Origin: Mariniphaga sediminis
GTDB lineage: Bacteria > Bacteroidota > Bacteroidia > Bacteroidales > Prolixibacteraceae
Reading direction: 5' to 3'
Length of the DNA stretch: 64,000 nucleotides
Assembly: GCF_003573545.1 (NCBI RefSeq)
Contig: NZ_QWET01000005.1
Location: 186,001 to 250,000, forward strand
In this document: positions 60,796 through 64,000 of the stretch, piece after piece
Layout of the letters: every line of letters begins with the position of its first letter
How positions within the stretch are numbered: position 1 is the stretch's first letter
Notes under the pieces: generated by a model
What the model was told of the DNA's origin: nothing
Seen by the model: the letters and a program-made list of their open reading frames with translations, nothing else
Database searches by the model: none
Made by a program: the position numbers and the translations under genes

Positions 60796-61650
60796 ATGGA
60801 GAAAGTACTTTTTGGAGATAATCAGTTTTTTGCTGTAAACCACCTTTCTGACGAGAAGTCAAGGGCGCAATCAATCCGTTTTAAAGACGATGCGTCTATT
60901 ATTCGGGTCCTGGATCAGGCGATATCGCTTGGAATTGACACGTTTATGTGCACCACGCACGACCGTATAGCCAATATTTGCGACCACATTCGTAAAAATC
61001 CGGCTGATTACAATGGGTTTAAAATATATCCTTGTATGCCTTATGCCCATAAATATGCAAATGCAGTTACCGAACTGGGGATTGTAGGAACCATAAAACA
61101 ATATGTTCCCGGTAATATTTTCGGCACATTTGCCAAAGGAGGGTTGGCTTACCTGAACAAAGATTTTATAAAGCTGATGCAACTGCTCATTGATGCCGAA
61201 ATGAAAATGTTTGCCGGTATTCAGACGCCTGTAATTTTTATCCAGAACGTGTTGGTGGATATGATTCTCGGGTTGAAAATGTACCGGGTTTTTGCAGAGT
61301 TCGATGCCTATATCCGGAAAAAATATAACAGTGAACCAGGGTACATTACCATGAACATGCCGGCGCTGCTCGATGCCCTTAACTCGGTAGGAATTGAAAA
61401 CCCTATCATCTGCTCCTCTATCAACAAAATAGGGTTCAGGATGTCGGGAGGCAAAGAGATGTATGAGAAATACCTGAAAGAGCGTGAATTCAGGCCGATT
61501 GCCATGCAGGTTCTGGCAGCCGGGGCTCTCAGGCCCAAAGAAGCCATTGAATATCTTGGGCAGTTCCCTAAAATTGAGTCGGTACTTTTCGGCGCTTCTT
61601 CTAAGCCGCACATTCAGGAAACCAAGTCACTGATTGAATCCTGCCTTTAA
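60796..61650 (+). CDS. Unrecognised TIM-barrel-like protein paired with Gfo/Idh
   Basis: A 284-residue soluble protein I cannot place firmly. It begins 'MEKVLFGDNQFFAVNHLSDEKS', has an internal pattern of alternating strand and helix ('LDQAISLGIDTFMCTTHD', 'FKIYPCMPYAHKYANAV', 'ELGIVGTIKQYV', 'PIICSSINKIGFRMSGGK', 'FRPIAMQVLAAGALRPKEAIEYL' region, 'IESVLFGASSKPHI') that looks like an aldo/keto-reductase-like or decarboxylase-like TIM barrel; the ending 'VLFGASSKPHIQET' recalls AKR cofactor sites. It follows the Gfo/Idh gene by one base, suggesting a two-step redox conversion of a sugar. Confidence 0.5.
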   Translation: MEKVLFGDNQFFAVNHLSDEKSRAQSIRFKDDASIIRVLDQAISLGIDTFMCTTHDRIANICDHIRKNPADYNGFKIYPCMPYAHKYANAVTELGIVGTIKQYVPGNIFGTFAKGGLAYLNKDFIKLMQLLIDAEMKMFAGIQTPVIFIQNVLVDMILGLKMYRVFAEFDAYIRKKYNSEPGYITMNMPALLDALNSVGIENPIICSSINKIGFRMSGGKEMYEKYLKEREFRPIAMQVLAAGALRPKEAIEYLGQFPKIESVLFGASSKPHIQETKSLIESCL

Positions 61651-61716
61651 AAGGATTATTGTAAACTCATTGACCTTGCTTTACCAGACACACCAACAAC
61701 ACATCAGGTTAATGTT

Positions 61717-63615
61717 ATGGATTTTTTAAAAGAATTTATCCCGAAAGAACGAATGTTTCAGGAATATTACGAGAAAGTCTTTTTGAGGAATTATCCTCCG
61801 AAAATGCCGGAGGTAAGCTTCAACAGTATCCCGATCCGAATTCCGAAGATCAAGGACTACAAAGTCAGTGGAGAGATAAAAATATTTGGGAAGCCTTTTC
61901 AATATTACAAGAAGAATATTAACTGGCATGCCGATGTTTTTACACAGAAACAGTTCCCAAAGGAGTTTTCCAGATCGATTAAGCTCAGAAATAAAAACAA
62001 TATTTCGGCTAAGGCTGTCTGGAGAAAGAACCGGATGCAGTTTTTAACTATTCTGGCCATAAATTATAAATTGAAGAAGAATCCGAAGGATTTGGAAATC
62101 TTTAAAAGTACTATTACCTCATGGATTGCCCAAAACCCTTATATGGTGGGCATTAACTGGTACAGTAATCTTGAAGTAAACATTAGGCTGATAGTGTGGT
62201 TTTTTTGCTGGAATATTCTTGACGTTGAAAAATTGATGGAAGAAGACGATGATTTCAAGCAGTTTGTGGAGAAAAAGTGGTTGCCTTGTATCTACCAGCA
62301 TTGTTATTATTCTTTTCAAAGCAAATCGAAGTATTCTTCATCCAACAATCATTTGATTTCGGAGTACACTGCATTGTTTTTGGCCAGTTCCCTTTGGAAA
62401 TTTCCGAAATCAGAAATGTGGTTTCAGTATGCCAAAGAGGGACTGGAAGAGGAAATTACAAGACAAAACTCCCCCAATGGGATAAATAAAGAAGAAGCTG
62501 CCGGATACGTCCAGTTTACGGCCGATCTCTTTTTAATCCCCTTTATTATCGGTAAAAGGATAAATTGTGTTTTTAGCAAAGAATATGGTAGCAGGCTCCG
62601 GAAAATAGTTCATTATATCCATCATTTTTTGGATGTGAAAGGGAACTTCCCGAAGTATGGAGATGAAGACGATAGCAGGTGCCTTCTTTTTACAGAAGAT
62701 GAGGATTTTAACAATTTTAAATCCATTGTAGCCTCAGGAGCTGTTCTGTTTAAAGACCCCGCACTTCCTTCCGAAGAAGAAATGGATATAAAAAACAAGA
62801 TTCTTATGGGAAACAGGATGATTAAAAACTTTGAAAAAACCGGGGGGTCCGAAATTAAACCAGGGCCTGCCTTTTATGAAGAAGAAGGACATTTTGTATT
62901 TCGCTCTTATAATTCCGGGAGAGAAATTTACATGCATTTTAATGCGGCGCCGTTGGGATTTCTTTCTTCCGCCTCTCACGGGCACGCCGATGCGCTTTCG
63001 TTTGTACTTCACATTGACGGGAACCCGATTTTTGTTGACCCTGGCACCTATTCCTTTCATACGGATTACGACTGGCGGAAATATTTTATGGGGACATTGG
63101 CACACAACACCGTGAAAGTTAATTTAAAAGACCAGGCAGAAATTGCCGGTCCCGCTCAATGGCAGAATCCATACCAAACAACCATTCTGGATACTGTTTT
63201 GGAAGAAGACCGGATGGTGGTAAAAGCTCAGCATGACGGATACAAAAAGCAGGGAGTCACACATATTCGGGAAGTAATTTTTGAGAAATCGAAAAAGCTG
63301 ATTCGGATAAATGACACCATTAAATGCCTGAATGCAGGGTTTTATTTTGTGGAGCTTCCCTTTCATCTGCACCCTAAAGCAGTGTTGAAACAAAACAACC
63401 CGATAAATTTTCAGATAAATGATGAAGAAGGAAACCTTTTATATCTTATTCTTGATAAGAAGTTGAAAACCAAGATTGTAAAAGGTCAGAGTAAACCACA
63501 GATTCTGGGTTGGTATTCCGATTCATTTTTACAGAAAGAGCCATGTACTACCGTATATTCCATTGCTGCAGTGGAATATACTTCCTCATTTCAAACACTT
63601 ATTTTAATAAAATAG
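61717..63615 (+). CDS. Heparinase II/III-like (alginate-lyase fold) protein
   Basis: A 632-residue protein with an N-terminal (alpha/alpha) domain (about 90-340: 'NWYSNLEVNIRLIVWFFCWNIL', 'YSSSNNHLISEYTALFLAS', 'NKEEAAGYVQFTADLF', 'FPKYGDEDDSRCLLF') and a C-terminal beta domain with the Heparinase_II_III signature 'LSSASHGHADALSFVLHIDGNPIFVDPGTYSFHTDYDWRKYF' region (about 416-457) and 'MGTLAHNTVKVNLKDQ'. Catalytic candidates are the Asn-His of 'NNHL', a Tyr in the helical domain and the His of 'HGHAD'. There is no signal peptide, odd for a degrading lyase. It may be exported otherwise or act on intermediates. It is the last complete gene of the locus here. Confidence 0.82.
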   Translation: MDFLKEFIPKERMFQEYYEKVFLRNYPPKMPEVSFNSIPIRIPKIKDYKVSGEIKIFGKPFQYYKKNINWHADVFTQKQFPKEFSRSIKLRNKNNISAKAVWRKNRMQFLTILAINYKLKKNPKDLEIFKSTITSWIAQNPYMVGINWYSNLEVNIRLIVWFFCWNILDVEKLMEEDDDFKQFVEKKWLPCIYQHCYYSFQSKSKYSSSNNHLISEYTALFLASSLWKFPKSEMWFQYAKEGLEEEITRQNSPNGINKEEAAGYVQFTADLFLIPFIIGKRINCVFSKEYGSRLRKIVHYIHHFLDVKGNFPKYGDEDDSRCLLFTEDEDFNNFKSIVASGAVLFKDPALPSEEEMDIKNKILMGNRMIKNFEKTGGSEIKPGPAFYEEEGHFVFRSYNSGREIYMHFNAAPLGFLSSASHGHADALSFVLHIDGNPIFVDPGTYSFHTDYDWRKYFMGTLAHNTVKVNLKDQAEIAGPAQWQNPYQTTILDTVLEEDRMVVKAQHDGYKKQGVTHIREVIFEKSKKLIRINDTIKCLNAGFYFVELPFHLHPKAVLKQNNPINFQINDEEGNLLYLILDKKLKTKIVKGQSKPQILGWYSDSFLQKEPCTTVYSIAAVEYTSSFQTLILIK

Positions 63616-63634
63616 AGCCTGTCTCATAGTTTGT
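63614..63634 (+). repeat. Right copy of a 21-base repeat flanking the polysaccharide locus
   Basis: agagcctgtctcatagtttgt matches 18 of 21 bases of the copy at 29011-29031, same orientation. It starts at the heparinase-like stop codon. See the left copy for interpretation. Confidence 0.45.
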
Positions 63635-63704
63635 ATTCTACAAAAGCGTCGTCAATAACAAATATTATTTAAAAAAATTCAATAACCTTTTAAAAGCAAC
63701 TATT

Positions 63705-64000
63705 ATGATCAAAGAAAGAGAACCTGCACTGGAAAGAATGAGCGTCCTGTTCCAGGTAGGTATAACATTATTGTGTTTTCTGTTTACCTTATGGTACTCG
63801 GATATTATTAATTCCGGGTCTGTTGCAGAAAACAAAGAACCATTGGTAATTGCCATTCTGATAATACCCATATGGTTCGGATTACTCGAGCTTTTCGAGT
63901 TGGGCTCAATGGCCAGGATTCAAAAATACCTGAACCTGATAAAACAATATGCAATGGTTGTATCGCTCAGTGCAATTTCCATTACATTGCTCGCAGAAGT
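63705..64000 (+). CDS. Probable polyprenyl glycosylphosphotransferase, N-terminal part
   Basis: An open frame from ATG 63705 runs off the window end after 98 codons. The product has a short charged start ('MIKEREPALERMSVLFQVG') and three hydrophobic helices (about residues 16-34, 46-65 and 80-98, 'AMVVSLSAISITLLAE'), separated by short loops. This is the multi-helix front of WbaP/WcaJ-type initiating sugar-phosphate transferases, which start repeat units on undecaprenyl phosphate and often sit at one end of such loci in Bacteroidota. The catalytic C-terminal domain is outside the window, so this is a context-weighted guess. Confidence 0.5.
   Translation, partial: MIKEREPALERMSVLFQVGITLLCFLFTLWYSDIINSGSVAENKEPLVIAILIIPIWFGLLELFELGSMARIQKYLNLIKQYAMVVSLSAISITLLAE

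Noticed and set aside
60871-61611. Long leftward open frame opposite the TIM-barrel-like gene
   Set aside because: It lies antisense inside 60796-61650, against the direction of the operon, and its translation is rich in His/Cys with no domain pattern, typical of a shadow frame.

Overview
The window is about 64 kb of bacterial chromosome from a member of Bacteroidota. The evidence is a UpxY-type NusG paralogue at the head of a polysaccharide locus, a type IX secretion C-terminal sorting domain, PorP/SprF, DUF2723 and DUF6427 families, a CCDC81-type HU/SPOR protein, and TAnnTTTG-like promoter elements with few strong Shine-Dalgarno sites. The protein families are most like those of the marine Bacteroidales/Marinilabiliales (Prolixibacteraceae-like), but this placement is an inference from remembered family distribution, not from a search.

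Left part (1-28.8 kb) is mostly core genome: an AraC-type regulator tail, a DUF72 protein, a Tat-exported aldo/keto reductase, inorganic pyrophosphatase, a thyA / DUF1016-nuclease / folA unit, a CCDC81-HU/SPOR envelope protein, a 5'-truncated ATPase-like regulator, a sugar isomerase, radA with a heptose adenylyltransferase, cvpA, tyrS, a stand-alone Wzz-like plus O-antigen polymerase/ligase pair, and a long leftward block (efp, DUF3108, tsaB, carbamoyltransferase, DUF6427, purD, DUF2723). After these come a PorP/SprF-family gene broken by a nonsense codon, pgeF with a Crp/Fnr regulator, and a divergent iron-sulfur protein. Two scars stand out: a decayed second copy of the folA 5' end on the far side of the DUF1016 gene, and the in-frame TAA in the PorP/SprF gene.

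Right part (about 28.8 kb to the window end) is one rightward polysaccharide locus of some 28 genes. It opens with about 940 bases without a gene that carry a promoter-like element and several perfect stem-loops. Then come an orphan IS3 OrfA-like HTH protein and a UpxY antiterminator. The next genes look like a CDP-activated, C-methylated (branched) sugar pathway (rfbF, SDRs, TylC3-like C-methyltransferase, RmlC-like epimerase) with two unexpected FAD enzymes. A small exported protein and a type IX secretion cargo protein sit between these sugar genes. They are followed by a DUF4910 enzyme, an SDR, and an FkbH-acyl carrier-VOC-MBOAT-SGNH group that looks like a machine for making and transferring an acyl decoration. 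The rest is the assembly set: glycosyltransferases, flippase, Wzy-like polymerase, ATP-grasp, GNAT, deacetylase-like, alpha/alpha-barrel, DUF354, Gfo/Idh and heparinase-like genes. The window ends inside what is probably the initiating sugar-phosphate transferase. Tight spacing and many ATGA-type overlaps argue for co-transcription.

I saw no rRNA, tRNA, CRISPR array, phage or intact insertion sequence. All family calls come from reading motifs by eye; no database was consulted.
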